Below, piece after piece: positions 6,488 through 15,140 of a stretch of 24,032 nt of DNA; position 1 is the first letter of the stretch, and each line of letters opens with the position of its first letter. A program made the translations under genes and the position numbers. The notes beneath the pieces are model-generated. The model saw nothing but the letters and a program-made list of their open reading frames with translations. It was not told the DNA's origin and made no database searches. This stretch comes from JAWXBK01 sp040878185 (GTDB lineage Bacteria; Pseudomonadota; Alphaproteobacteria; Dongiales; Dongiaceae): contig JBBDMS010000030.1 of assembly GCA_040878185.1 (NCBI GenBank), positions 1-24,032 of the forward strand, in the 5' to 3' direction.

Positions 6488-8267
6488 ACGCCACCGGACG
6501 CGAGATCGTCGCTGCCGCCGTCGCAACCGGGGCGGCCCAGTCGCCCGCGTGGGTCTGCCGCAGCAAGGTGAGCGAAGGATACCAGGGCGTGTCGGCGCGG
6601 CCCAGCATCCAGCGGAAATCGGGATTGCGGTGCAGCAGCAGCAGAGTGGGGCGGCCGAGCGCACCGGCGAGATGCGCGATCGCGGTATCGACGGTGACGA
6701 CCCAATCGAGCGACATCATCACAGCGGCGGTGTCGAGGAACGCGCCCTCGCGATCCATTGCCGCGGACCAGTCGGCGATCCGGTCGCCAAGGCCGGCTGC
6801 GGCGATTTCGGGCGAGGCGTCGGCCCGCTGCAGACTGACGAAGGAGGCAGGCAGATCGAGCAGCTTCCGGAGCGCGTCGAGCGGCAACGAGCGGTCGCGG
6901 TCGCGCATATGGGCCGGATTGCCGCGCCAGCAGAGGCCGATGCGCGGTTGCGGCAAAGCCTCGACACGCGGCCGCCATTGTTCGACCCGCGCCGGATCGG
7001 CCCTGAGATAAGGCATCGGCAGACGCGGATCGCCGGGCATCGCACCGGTCAGATGCGGCAGGCTGAACAAAGACGCGCGGCAGTCGAAATCGGGCAGCGG
7101 ATCGCCGGTCGCGAACACGGCGCCCGCGAGACTGCTGTCCGTCACCAGTTTCTTCAGCGGCGGCTGCATTTCGAGCCAGATCTTGCCGGTCTGCGTCGCG
7201 ACCAAAGGCAGATAGCGCAGGAACTGGATCGCGTCGCCGAACCCCTGCTCGGCATGAATCAGGATCGCGCGGCCCGCCAGCGACGACCCGTCCCAGCGCG
7301 GCTGTTTGTGGCGCGGCCTGCCGCGATAGAACAGGGGCGAGCGGATCCGCCACTCGTATTCGGCGAAACCTTCCTCGAGCTGGCCGCCGGCCAGCAAGGC
7401 GGCTCCACGATTCCAGTGTGCATCGACATGATCGGGTTCGAGCGCGAGGAGTTCATCATACGCAGCGCAGGCGGCGGCGGGATCGCCCTGGTCGTGCAGC
7501 AGAAGACCTTTTCGCAGCAGCGCGCCGCGATGCACCGGATCGATCGCGAGCGTCCGTGCGACAGACTTCAGCGCCTCGTCGACGCGACCGAGATCGCGTA
7601 ACGCGGCGGCGCGCGCATCCTCGGCATCGGCGCTGCCGGGATCGAGCGCGCGGGCACGCTCGGCGACGGCCAGCCCGGCCGCAGCATCGCCGACCATGAC
7701 GAGCGCGATGGCATGATGGACCTGGGCCGGCGCCGATCGCGGATCGAGCGCGGCGGCGCGGCGCGACGTCGCCTCGGTGTGCGGCCAGTCGAGCGCCAAC
7801 CGATAGCTGCGGGCGAGCGACGACCAGGAAGCGGCATCCGTCGGCCGTAATTTGATCAGCGCTTCGCCGGCGACGATCGCGCCCGCGAGGTCGCCGCTTT
7901 CGCGTTTGAGCGATGCGATAATCTTGAGTGCCTCGACATGGTCGGGAACGCGCGCCAGCAACGCATCGAGCGCCGCGATCGCATCTTGCTTGCGGTCGAG
8001 ATGAATCAGCAGGCCCGCCTGCTGGAAGCGGAGATCCGGATCGCCCGGATCGAGCGCGATCGCTCGAGCGAGTGCGGCACAGGCGCCGGCCGTGTCGCCA
8101 AGCCGCGACAGCAGCACCGCCTTCAGACGCCAGAGATCGCCGCGTTCGGGTTCGGATGCGAGGATCGCATCGCAAGATTCCAGTGCGTCGGCATCGCGGC
8201 CGGCGCGATGCAGGCGAACCGCCTCGTCGAACATCGTGTCGGTGCCTGATGCTGGTTCAACCGGCAT
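6480..8267 (-). CDS. TPR protein with GT9/heptosyltransferase-like C-terminal domain (array member 4)
   Basis: 595 residues, cytosolic. Degenerate TPR units fill about residues 10-300 (for example ALDPGDPDLRFQQAGLLIHL, ALEPDHVDAHWNRGAALL). The linker AEYEWRI leads to the GT-B domain: EQGFGDAIQFLRY (about 340-352), IGLCWRGNPAH (443-453) and VDTAIAHLAGALGRP (526-540), ending at a TPWYPS segment shared with its two sister genes. The start is chosen at 8267 because GGAG lies about 9 nt upstream and the ATG overlaps the previous gene's stop by 11 bp; an internal ATG at 8234 is the alternative. Its TPR units are the most diverged of the three GT9-like members, suggesting a different docking partner (inference). 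Family assignment is strong, specific function unknown. Confidence 0.85.
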   Translation of the reverse strand: MPVEPASGTDTMFDEAVRLHRAGRDADALESCDAILASEPERGDLWRLKAVLLSRLGDTAGACAALARAIALDPGDPDLRFQQAGLLIHLDRKQDAIAALDALLARVPDHVEALKIIASLKRESGDLAGAIVAGEALIKLRPTDAASWSSLARSYRLALDWPHTEATSRRAAALDPRSAPAQVHHAIALVMVGDAAAGLAVAERARALDPGSADAEDARAAALRDLGRVDEALKSVARTLAIDPVHRGALLRKGLLLHDQGDPAAACAAYDELLALEPDHVDAHWNRGAALLAGGQLEEGFAEYEWRIRSPLFYRGRPRHKQPRWDGSSLAGRAILIHAEQGFGDAIQFLRYLPLVATQTGKIWLEMQPPLKKLVTDSSLAGAVFATGDPLPDFDCRASLFSLPHLTGAMPGDPRLPMPYLRADPARVEQWRPRVEALPQPRIGLCWRGNPAHMRDRDRSLPLDALRKLLDLPASFVSLQRADASPEIAAAGLGDRIADWSAAMDREGAFLDTAAVMMSLDWVVTVDTAIAHLAGALGRPTLLLLHRNPDFRWMLGRADTPWYPSLTLLRQTHAGDWAAPVATAAATISRPVAYG

Positions 8268-9960
8268 CGCCGCGCTCCAGGCTTGCGCCGATCGCCGCGA
8301 CGACGGGCGTCCAGTCACCGCGCCGCTGCTGGCGATAGAGGTGCATCGTCGGATACCAGGGTGAATCCGCGCGATCGAGCAGCCAGCGAAAATCGGGAAC
8401 GTGGCCGAGCATCAGCGAGGTCGGCCGCGCGAGCGCCCCGGCCAGATGCGCGATCGCGGTATCGACGGTCACGATGCGATCGAGACTGGTCATGATCGCG
8501 GCGGTGTCGACCAGCGCATCGGAACCATTGTCGAAATCGGCACTCCAGTCGACCAGCCGCGTGCCGAATGGCGAGCCGGCAATCTGTTCGCTGCCGGGCC
8601 CCTTCTGCAGGCCGATGAAGGTGCCGGCCGTCCGCGATGCGAGCGGGGCGAGCGCCATAAGCGGCAGAGAGCGCCAGCGATCGCCGCGATGCAACGGGTT
8701 GCCCTGCCAGCAGAGCCCGATCCAGGGACGCGGCAGCAATGCCAGGCGCTCGCGCCAGCGCGCGACGAGATCGGGTTCGGCCGCGAGATACGGCATGGCG
8801 GCCGGAACAGTGTCGAGCGTCGTCCCGGCAAGATGCGGCAGGCTCAGCAGCGGCGCGTGCAGATCGAATTCCGGGCGCGGATCGGCCGGATCGATCAGGG
8901 CGGCAACGCCGGGCAGGCTGCGCAATAGCCGATGCAGCTTGCGTGGCGCTTCGGCAATGATGCGCGCGCCACCGGCGGATAGCGGGCTGGCATAGCGCAG
9001 GAACTGGATCGCATCGCCGATCCCCTGCTCCGCATCGAGCAACAGCGTGCGTCCGGCGAGTTTGCGTCCGTCCCAGATCGGTTGCGGATAATCGCGCAAG
9101 GCCGGCGCCAGCGTATCGGTGCGGAAGCGCCATTCGTAGTCGCGCCAGCCTTCTTCGAACACGCCCTTCGCGATCAATGCGAGCGCGAGACTGCTACGGG
9201 CACCGGCATGATCGGGTTCGCGTGCGAGCAGACCGCGCCAGATCGCAATCGCGCGATCGATCTCGCCGCGCTCGCGATAGACGAAACCGAGATTCGATGT
9301 CGCATCGGCGTTCGCCGGATCGATCGCCAGCGCCCGACCGCAGGCGGCGTCCGCCTCGTCGAACCGGCCAACCGCAAGCAGCGCCAGCGCGACATTGCCC
9401 AGCATTTCCGGGTCATCCGGTTTCAGCGCGAGCGAGGCGAAGAAGACGGGAATGGCCTCTTCGTTTCGCCCCTGATTCTGCAGGTTGCCGGCAAGCCCGG
9501 TATGCGCCGCCGGATCACCCGGACGGATCGCGACCAGACGCCGGAACGCGGCCTCCGCTTCGCGATGGCGCCCCTTGCGGCCAAGATAGGCGGCCAGGTT
9601 GTTCGGCACTTCGGCCAAGGTCGGTGCGTGACGTTCGGCGTCGAACAACACGAGGATTGCCTGGTCGATCTGGCCGCCTGTTTCGAGCAAGGCCGCGAGA
9701 TTGACCGATGCGGCGGCATAAGCCGGATCGAGCGCGAGCGCGCGGCGATAGGTTGCTTCGGCGCCGGCGCGGTCGCCCTGGCCGCCCAGCGCATTGCCGA
9801 GCCGAAACAAAGTCGGCGGATGATCGGGACGGAGCGCCAGCGATTCGCGATAGCGCGCGATTGCCTCATCGGTCCGTCCGGCCTGGCGCAACGCGACGGC
9901 TTCCCGCACGAGCGTGTCGGCGCGGGATGCGTTCGTTGCGGCTACGTCAGCGGTTGCCAT
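8257..9960 (-). CDS. TPR protein with GT9/heptosyltransferase-like C-terminal domain (array member 3)
   Basis: 567 residues, cytosolic. Seven or so TPR units (about residues 14-265) have good consensus, such as ALDPAYAAASVNLAALL and AIDPANADATSNLGFVY. The linker EEGWRDYEWRF is followed by the GT-B domain: EQGIGDAIQFLRY (311-323), IGLCWQGNPLHRG (414-426), LQKGPGSEQIAG and VDTAIAHLAGALARP (499-513). It is the shortest of the array. The ATG at 9960 overlaps the preceding gene's stop by 14 bp, and the stop overlaps the next start by 11 bp. The Shine-Dalgarno signal is weak (TTGAGCGCG), so translation is probably coupled to the upstream gene. A start at 10170 would add 70 residues of out-of-family, Arg-rich sequence and is rejected. 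Confidence 0.85.
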   Translation of the reverse strand: MATADVAATNASRADTLVREAVALRQAGRTDEAIARYRESLALRPDHPPTLFRLGNALGGQGDRAGAEATYRRALALDPAYAAASVNLAALLETGGQIDQAILVLFDAERHAPTLAEVPNNLAAYLGRKGRHREAEAAFRRLVAIRPGDPAAHTGLAGNLQNQGRNEEAIPVFFASLALKPDDPEMLGNVALALLAVGRFDEADAACGRALAIDPANADATSNLGFVYRERGEIDRAIAIWRGLLAREPDHAGARSSLALALIAKGVFEEGWRDYEWRFRTDTLAPALRDYPQPIWDGRKLAGRTLLLDAEQGIGDAIQFLRYASPLSAGGARIIAEAPRKLHRLLRSLPGVAALIDPADPRPEFDLHAPLLSLPHLAGTTLDTVPAAMPYLAAEPDLVARWRERLALLPRPWIGLCWQGNPLHRGDRWRSLPLMALAPLASRTAGTFIGLQKGPGSEQIAGSPFGTRLVDWSADFDNGSDALVDTAAIMTSLDRIVTVDTAIAHLAGALARPTSLMLGHVPDFRWLLDRADSPWYPTMHLYRQQRRGDWTPVVAAIGASLERGDAG

Positions 9961-12034
9961 CGCGCTCAACGATCTCGAGCACGCGCGGCAACGCACCGGC
10001 GCAGCGATGCTGCCACATCGTCTCGTAAGCGGTTTCGAGATTGGCGACAAACCGCGCGGTATCGAACAACGGCGCCGTCGCGAGATTCGCTTGCAGCCTT
10101 TGTCGCAGCGCCGCGAGCCGGGCTGGATCGCGCGCGAGCGCGACCGCGATATCGCGATAGCCGATGACATCGTCGGCCACCAGTTCGTCGAGACCGATCG
10201 CGCGCAACAAACTGGCGGAGACGCGCGAGGCGAAATGCTCGCCGAGAATTGCGACGACCGGCAGCCCGGATTTCAGGCAATCACTGGTCGTGGTGTGACC
10301 GTTGATCGGAAACGTATCGAGCGCGAGATCGGCAACCGGAATGCGCTGCAGATGCCGCGCCTTCCCTTGCGGCGGCGCGAAGACGATCCGCGCCGGATCG
10401 ATGCCGCGCGCGCGGAAGGCAGCGAGCACATTGTCGACCGCCTCGGCGCGGCTGCGATAGAGCCAGAGCAGACTGCCGGGCGTCGCCGTCAGGATCGCGG
10501 CCCAGAGGTCGATTACTTCTTCGGTCAGTTTGTAGACGCGGTTGAACGAGGCAAAGACGAAGCCCTGCGCCGGCAACCCCTGCGCCGCACGATCGGTGGC
10601 GCCGGCCAAAGCCGTCTGCTTGTCGTCGTTGATCTGGTAGCAATGCGGCAGATAGCAGAGCCCCTCGACATAGCGTATGCGATGCTCGGGCGGCACGACC
10701 GTTCGATCCGCCAGCGCGTAGTCGAAGAACGGGGCGCCAATCGGACCGGGGAACCCGAGCCAGGTCAACTGGATCGGTGCGGGCCGCAGCGCCGGGATCC
10801 CGAGCCGCGCGCCGGCGGTGTGCCCCTTCAAATCGACCAGGATGTCGATATTGTCGGATCGGATTTTCTGCGCAGCCTGGCGGTCGCTTTCGTTGCGCAC
10901 ATCGACGAAGACGTCCGCGGCGTTCTCCACGCTCTTGCGATGGCTGCTGCCGTCGTCGACACCATAGGAATAGACGTGGCAACAGACGCGCGCGCGATCG
11001 TGCCGCTGCAGCATCGATCCGATCAGGTGCATTGTCGCGTGCGCGCGGAAATCGCTGGACAGATAGCCGATGCGCAACGGCCCATCGCGCGGCATCGCGG
11101 GCGGATGGGTGAACGGACTGCGACCGCGCAACGCGTCGTGCTCGATCTCGCCTGCCCAGGCCTTTGCCACCGCGCCTTCGCTGGTCGGATCGATCGCGAT
11201 CGCGGTAAAGGGCGTCGCGATCGGTCGGCGCCCTTCGGCCAGCGCGCGGCTCGTCGCGACAACGATGCGCGGCGTGAGATCGGCAACCGTCTTCCAGTCG
11301 CAGATCTGGCGCGCCTGATAGAGCAGCTCGGCGCTGGTCGACTCGTCGTTCGGATCGAGCTGCAGCACGGTGCGCAACGCGGCGATGGTGTCCAGCGGTC
11401 GATCCTGCAGACTGAGCACCGAGGCGAGCTGGCGATGGGTCGCGAGTTCCCGGGGATCGACCGCCACCGCGCGGCGCGCCATCGTTTCAGCTTCCTCGAT
11501 GCGCTCCTGGCGCAGATAGGCGGTGCTGAGATTGCAGAGCCCGACGATATCGTCGGGCTTCAGCGCCACGGCGCGTTCATAGGCGTCGATCGCCTTCGGC
11601 GCATCGCCGCCGCCGAGCCAGATATTGCCGAGCGCAGTATGCGCCGGAGCCAGACGCGGGTTTTCGGCGACCGCGCGCTGCAGGGCTGCGATCGCTTCGT
11701 CGACACGCCCGAGCCGTTCCAGCGCGAGTCCAGTATTCGCCCATGCCGCGGCCCGACCCGGCTGCAGCGCGGTCACGCGCCGGTAGGCATCGATCGCTTC
11801 GTCGAATTTCCCGACGGCCATCAGCGCATGGCCGAGACGAAAGAACGCCTCGGGATTGTCCGGCGCGAGACCGGTCGAACGGCGATAGGCATCGAGCGCT
11901 TCATCGGCCGAACCGCTGCCGCGCAGTGCGTCGGCGAAGGCAAGCCATACCGCTGCGTTGTCGGGCTGACCTTCGACCGCAACGCGGGCGCTCGCCAGCG
12001 CGTCCGACGGCGGCTGAGGGGTCGCGTCAGCCAT
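9947..12034 (-). CDS. TPR protein with O-GlcNAc-transferase-like (GT41/SPINDLY) domain (array member 2)
   Basis: 695 residues, cytosolic. Six TPR units occupy about residues 12-235. The rest matches the GT41 catalytic region of O-GlcNAc transferase and SPINDLY: LRIGYLSSDFRAHATMHL (320-337, candidate base region His332), DLKGHTAGAR (401-410), LRPAPIQLTWLGFPG (417-431), FNRVYKL with Lys502 (equivalent to human OGT Lys842), GKARHLQR (557-564) and NGHTTTSD (578-585, the donor-binding His-Thr-Thr). All residues I can align to the donor site are kept, so the enzyme is probably active. Acceptor is likely protein Ser/Thr, donor a UDP- or GDP-sugar (inference from family). The ATG lies in an 8-bp ATGGCTGA overlap with the upstream gene. 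Confidence 0.88.
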   Translation of the reverse strand: MADATPQPPSDALASARVAVEGQPDNAAVWLAFADALRGSGSADEALDAYRRSTGLAPDNPEAFFRLGHALMAVGKFDEAIDAYRRVTALQPGRAAAWANTGLALERLGRVDEAIAALQRAVAENPRLAPAHTALGNIWLGGGDAPKAIDAYERAVALKPDDIVGLCNLSTAYLRQERIEEAETMARRAVAVDPRELATHRQLASVLSLQDRPLDTIAALRTVLQLDPNDESTSAELLYQARQICDWKTVADLTPRIVVATSRALAEGRRPIATPFTAIAIDPTSEGAVAKAWAGEIEHDALRGRSPFTHPPAMPRDGPLRIGYLSSDFRAHATMHLIGSMLQRHDRARVCCHVYSYGVDDGSSHRKSVENAADVFVDVRNESDRQAAQKIRSDNIDILVDLKGHTAGARLGIPALRPAPIQLTWLGFPGPIGAPFFDYALADRTVVPPEHRIRYVEGLCYLPHCYQINDDKQTALAGATDRAAQGLPAQGFVFASFNRVYKLTEEVIDLWAAILTATPGSLLWLYRSRAEAVDNVLAAFRARGIDPARIVFAPPQGKARHLQRIPVADLALDTFPINGHTTTSDCLKSGLPVVAILGEHFASRVSASLLRAIGLDELVADDVIGYRDIAVALARDPARLAALRQRLQANLATAPLFDTARFVANLETAYETMWQHRCAGALPRVLEIVERDGNR

Positions 12035-14279
12035 CGGCCGGCTCCACCGCGATGTCGATCGTTGCCGGCTTCTCACCGGACACATAGTGTCGCCACATCG
12101 CGCGGTAGCCGCGTTCGAGATCGCGGGCGAAGCGTGCGGTGTCGAACAAGGGCGTGGTGCGGCGGTTATGCTGGAGGCGCCCCCGCAACACCGAAAGCTG
12201 ATGCCGGTTGCGCGCCAAGGCGAGCGCGCGGCTCTCATAGGCGGCGATCGTCGAGACGGCGAGTTCGGGCAGACCCACGGCGGCCAGCAGGCTCGCGGAG
12301 ACACGTCGTGCGAAACTGCGCCCGATCAGCGTGAGGACCGGCAGACCCGCCCAGAGCGCATCGCAGGTGGTCGTGTGTCCGTTGTAGGCGGCGGTATCGA
12401 GTCCGAGATCGGCGAGCGCCAAACGGCGGAGATGCCATTCCTTCGGCAGACGCGGCGCGAAGATGAGCCGCGCGGGATCGATCTCGCGGCTGGCGGCCTC
12501 CGCGCGCAGACGTTCTTCGATCCCGGGGCCGAACTGCGGCAACCACAAGACCGACCGATCGACGCCGTGCATGATGCGCGTCCAGCAATCGAAGATCGCG
12601 GGGTCGATCTTGTAACTGTTGTTGAGCGACGCAAAGACGAAGGCATCGTCGGGCAGCCCCGCATCCGCGCGCGTCATGCGGCCGGGCGCGATTGCCTGAC
12701 GATCGTCGGTCACCATGTAACTATGCGGCAGCAGACACAGCTTCTCGACGAAGAATTCGGTCTGATCCGCGGGCGCGACGATGCGATCCGCAATCAGGTA
12801 ATCGTTCCAGTCGGCGCCCACGGTGCCGGGATAACCAAGCCATGCCGCCTGCACCGGAGCCGGCCTTCGCGCCGGAATTCCCATGCGCGCGGCGCCGGTC
12901 TGGCCGTTGAGATCGATCAGAATATCGATCTCGTCGTCGGCGATGCGCTGGGCCGCATCGACATCGTTCAAGGCTTTGAGATCCAGAAAGCGATCGGCGC
13001 TGGCGGCGATGGCGCTCCGATAGTCGCTGCCGTCATTCGGGCCGAATGAATAGACGAAGACCTCGACCCGCGCGCGATCGTGCGCGGCAAACAGACCGCG
13101 TGTCAGATGCGAGACCGGATGATCGCCGATATCGCCGGAGAGATAGCCGATGCGCAGGCGTTTTTTGTCGGCCCGGTTGACGACGCCCAGGGGCGAGGCG
13201 GAGCGCGAGGCCGGGCGCACGCGTTCGGACACGCGCCGCGCCTGCGCGCGCGCGAGATCGCGCAGGATGTCGGGGTCGTCGTAAAAGATCTGGGCACCAT
13301 GTGCCGACATAACGGCCTCGGTCCCCTCGGCCAGCGCGCGGCGCAGCGCCGCATCGGCCGGCGCCAGATATTGCGCGACGGTCGACCAGTCGCAATCCAG
13401 GCGGGCGCGATAGAGCAGATCGGCGATGGTCGCCGGCGATTCCGGATCGAGCTCGATCGCTTTGGCGAACGCCGCCCGCGCCTCGTCGTTCCGTCCGAGT
13501 TTCTGCAGCAGCGTGCCCAGATACCGATGCGCTTCGGTAAAATCCGGCTTCAGCGCAATGGCGCGCCGATAGGCGTCGATCGCTTCTTCGGTGCGATCGA
13601 GATCGAAACAGACAGCGCCAAGATTGAACCACCCGACCGCCAAATCGGGATGCGCATCAAGCACACGCCGATAGAGCGCAAGCCCGCGATCGGGATAGCC
13701 TTCCTGGCGATAAAGCGAACCGAGCGAAATAGCGGAATCCGGCAACGAAGGGTCGATCTCGATCGCGCGACGATAGGCGGCACCTGCCTCGTCGGTCCGG
13801 CCGAGCGTCCGCAGGCAATCGCCGAGCATGCGTTCGTAACGGACCTGCGTCGTGTCGGCGCCGGCGGCGAGCGACGCGACCGCGACCGCCTCTTCGAACC
13901 GCGACTGCGCGCGCAGCATGCGTGCCAGATCGTAGTTCAGGAGCGGCGAGGTCGGATCGAGCGCGAGCGCGCGACGAACCGCAATCTCGGCTGCTTCGAA
14001 CTGACGCAGGGCGGCGCGCGCCGAGGCCAGGTTGTGCCAGCTCTCGAGGTCGTCGGGATGCGCCGCGACCGCGCGATCGAGAATGGCGGCCGCCTCTTCG
14101 CGTCGGTTCATCTGGAACAGAACGGCGGACATGCCGCGCAGCGCCCGCAGGTTTCGGGGCGCGCGCGCGAGGCAACGACGGAACAAAGGCTCGGCGGCCT
14201 CGAAGGCGCCGGCCTCGTATTCGCGAAACGCGGCGACCAGCAGGGTCTCGCTTTCGCTCGGAATCGTCAGGCTGGGCAC
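12027..14279 (-). CDS. TPR protein with O-GlcNAc-transferase-like (GT41/SPINDLY) domain (array member 1, operon head)
   Basis: 750 residues from a GTG start, supported by AGAAGG about 9 nt upstream; no ATG lies nearer than 14645, which would run through the divergent djlA-like gene. Seven to eight TPR units fill residues about 12-290. The GT41 region includes LRIGYLSGDIGDHPVSHL (375-392, His387), NGQTGAARMG (458-467), LGYPGTVGAD, SYKIDPAIFDCW (Lys557), LPKEWHLRR (611-619), NGHTTTCD (633-640) and a C-terminal SPLF-like TTPLFDT motif. It is closer to human OGT around SYKIDP and PKEWHLRR than the second copy is. GQT replaces the GHT that is usual in bacterial members. It is transcribed divergently from the djlA-like gene with a 75-bp gap. 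Confidence 0.88.
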   Translation of the reverse strand: MPSLTIPSESETLLVAAFREYEAGAFEAAEPLFRRCLARAPRNLRALRGMSAVLFQMNRREEAAAILDRAVAAHPDDLESWHNLASARAALRQFEAAEIAVRRALALDPTSPLLNYDLARMLRAQSRFEEAVAVASLAAGADTTQVRYERMLGDCLRTLGRTDEAGAAYRRAIEIDPSLPDSAISLGSLYRQEGYPDRGLALYRRVLDAHPDLAVGWFNLGAVCFDLDRTEEAIDAYRRAIALKPDFTEAHRYLGTLLQKLGRNDEARAAFAKAIELDPESPATIADLLYRARLDCDWSTVAQYLAPADAALRRALAEGTEAVMSAHGAQIFYDDPDILRDLARAQARRVSERVRPASRSASPLGVVNRADKKRLRIGYLSGDIGDHPVSHLTRGLFAAHDRARVEVFVYSFGPNDGSDYRSAIAASADRFLDLKALNDVDAAQRIADDEIDILIDLNGQTGAARMGIPARRPAPVQAAWLGYPGTVGADWNDYLIADRIVAPADQTEFFVEKLCLLPHSYMVTDDRQAIAPGRMTRADAGLPDDAFVFASLNNSYKIDPAIFDCWTRIMHGVDRSVLWLPQFGPGIEERLRAEAASREIDPARLIFAPRLPKEWHLRRLALADLGLDTAAYNGHTTTCDALWAGLPVLTLIGRSFARRVSASLLAAVGLPELAVSTIAAYESRALALARNRHQLSVLRGRLQHNRRTTPLFDTARFARDLERGYRAMWRHYVSGEKPATIDIAVEPADG

Positions 14280-14354
14280 AGTCGGTCGCCTTCTGCTCGC
14301 TCCCCGATGGTCGATATGGCAGAGGCTGAGGCCAGTGTATATGTTGCGGCTTCT

Positions 14355-15104
14355 ATGGCCATCTGGGGCAAGATTCTGGGCGGGGCTGCGGGTTTCGCGG
14401 TCGGCGGCCCGCTCGGCGCGCTGCTCGGTGCAGCGGCCGGGCATGCCGTGGACGCGATCCGCGACGGCACTTCCTCCGACATCGCGGTCGATGTCGAGGA
14501 CAGGGCCCCCACGCGCCAGATTGCATTCACCATCGCGGTCATCGTGCTGGGCGCCAAGATGGCAAAAGCCGATGGCGTCGTCACCCGGGAGGAGATCGTC
14601 GCCTTCCGGCAGGTTTTCCAGGTACCGCCCGAGGAGATCGGCCATGTCGGCCGGCTGTTCGACCGGGCCCGCGCAGACCCCGACGGATTCGAGCCCTACG
14701 CCCGCCAGATCGCCAAGTTGTTTCCGACCGGATCACGGGTTCTTGAAGAGCTGATCGACGGCCTTTTTCACATTGCCAAGGCCGACGGCACGGTCAGCCC
14801 CGACGAGCTCGACTTTCTGCGCGCCGTCGCGGACATATTCGGATTCTCGGAAGCCGAGTTTCGGCGCATCCGCGAAGGTCATGTCGGTCCCGACATGGCC
14901 GATCCCTATGCCGTGCTCGGGATCACGCGGGCATCGAGCGACAAGGAAATCAAGACGGTCTGGCGCAAGCTCATTCGCGAGACCCATCCCGACCGGCTGA
15001 TCGCCGAGGGATTGCCGCAGGAATTCATCGATCTGGCGACGCGAAAAGTGGCTATCATCAATGCCGCCTACGATCAGATTTCGAAGGAGCGCGGCCTTGC
15101 CTGA
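14355..15104 (+). CDS. djlA: DjlA-like TerB / J-domain co-chaperone
   Basis: 249 residues. A glycine-rich hydrophobic N-terminus (IWGKILGGAAGFAVGG, residues 3-18, likely membrane-embedded as in DjlA) precedes a TerB-like helical domain (about 55-165, with two repeats KADGVVTREE and KADGTVSPDE). A C-terminal J domain follows (183-249; DPYAVLGI and the essential HPD at 211-213). It should recruit and stimulate DnaK at the inner membrane. The start is set at 14355 because MAIWGKILGGAAGF matches the normal beginning of the family; in-frame ATGs at 14307 and 14316 would add an unrelated tail. The Shine-Dalgarno sequence is poor. It diverges from the glycosyltransferase operon. Confidence 0.88.
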   Translation: MAIWGKILGGAAGFAVGGPLGALLGAAAGHAVDAIRDGTSSDIAVDVEDRAPTRQIAFTIAVIVLGAKMAKADGVVTREEIVAFRQVFQVPPEEIGHVGRLFDRARADPDGFEPYARQIAKLFPTGSRVLEELIDGLFHIAKADGTVSPDELDFLRAVADIFGFSEAEFRRIREGHVGPDMADPYAVLGITRASSDKEIKTVWRKLIRETHPDRLIAEGLPQEFIDLATRKVAIINAAYDQISKERGLA

Positions 15105-15140
15105 ACGCGACGTCGTCGCCACGGCGATCGCGCGGCGGCG

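Noticed and set aside
8257..10170. Longer starts for the TPR-glycosyltransferase genes (10170, 12304, 8318, 6664, 14645)
   Set aside because: The added residues are Arg/Ser/Cys-rich, overlap the upstream gene deeply and do not resemble TPR; the chosen starts sit at stop-start overlaps or behind ribosome-binding sites.
9914..12334. 806-codon open frame on the plus strand
   Set aside because: Antisense to the GT41 gene at 9947-12034; an artefact of codon bias in repeated TPR sequence.
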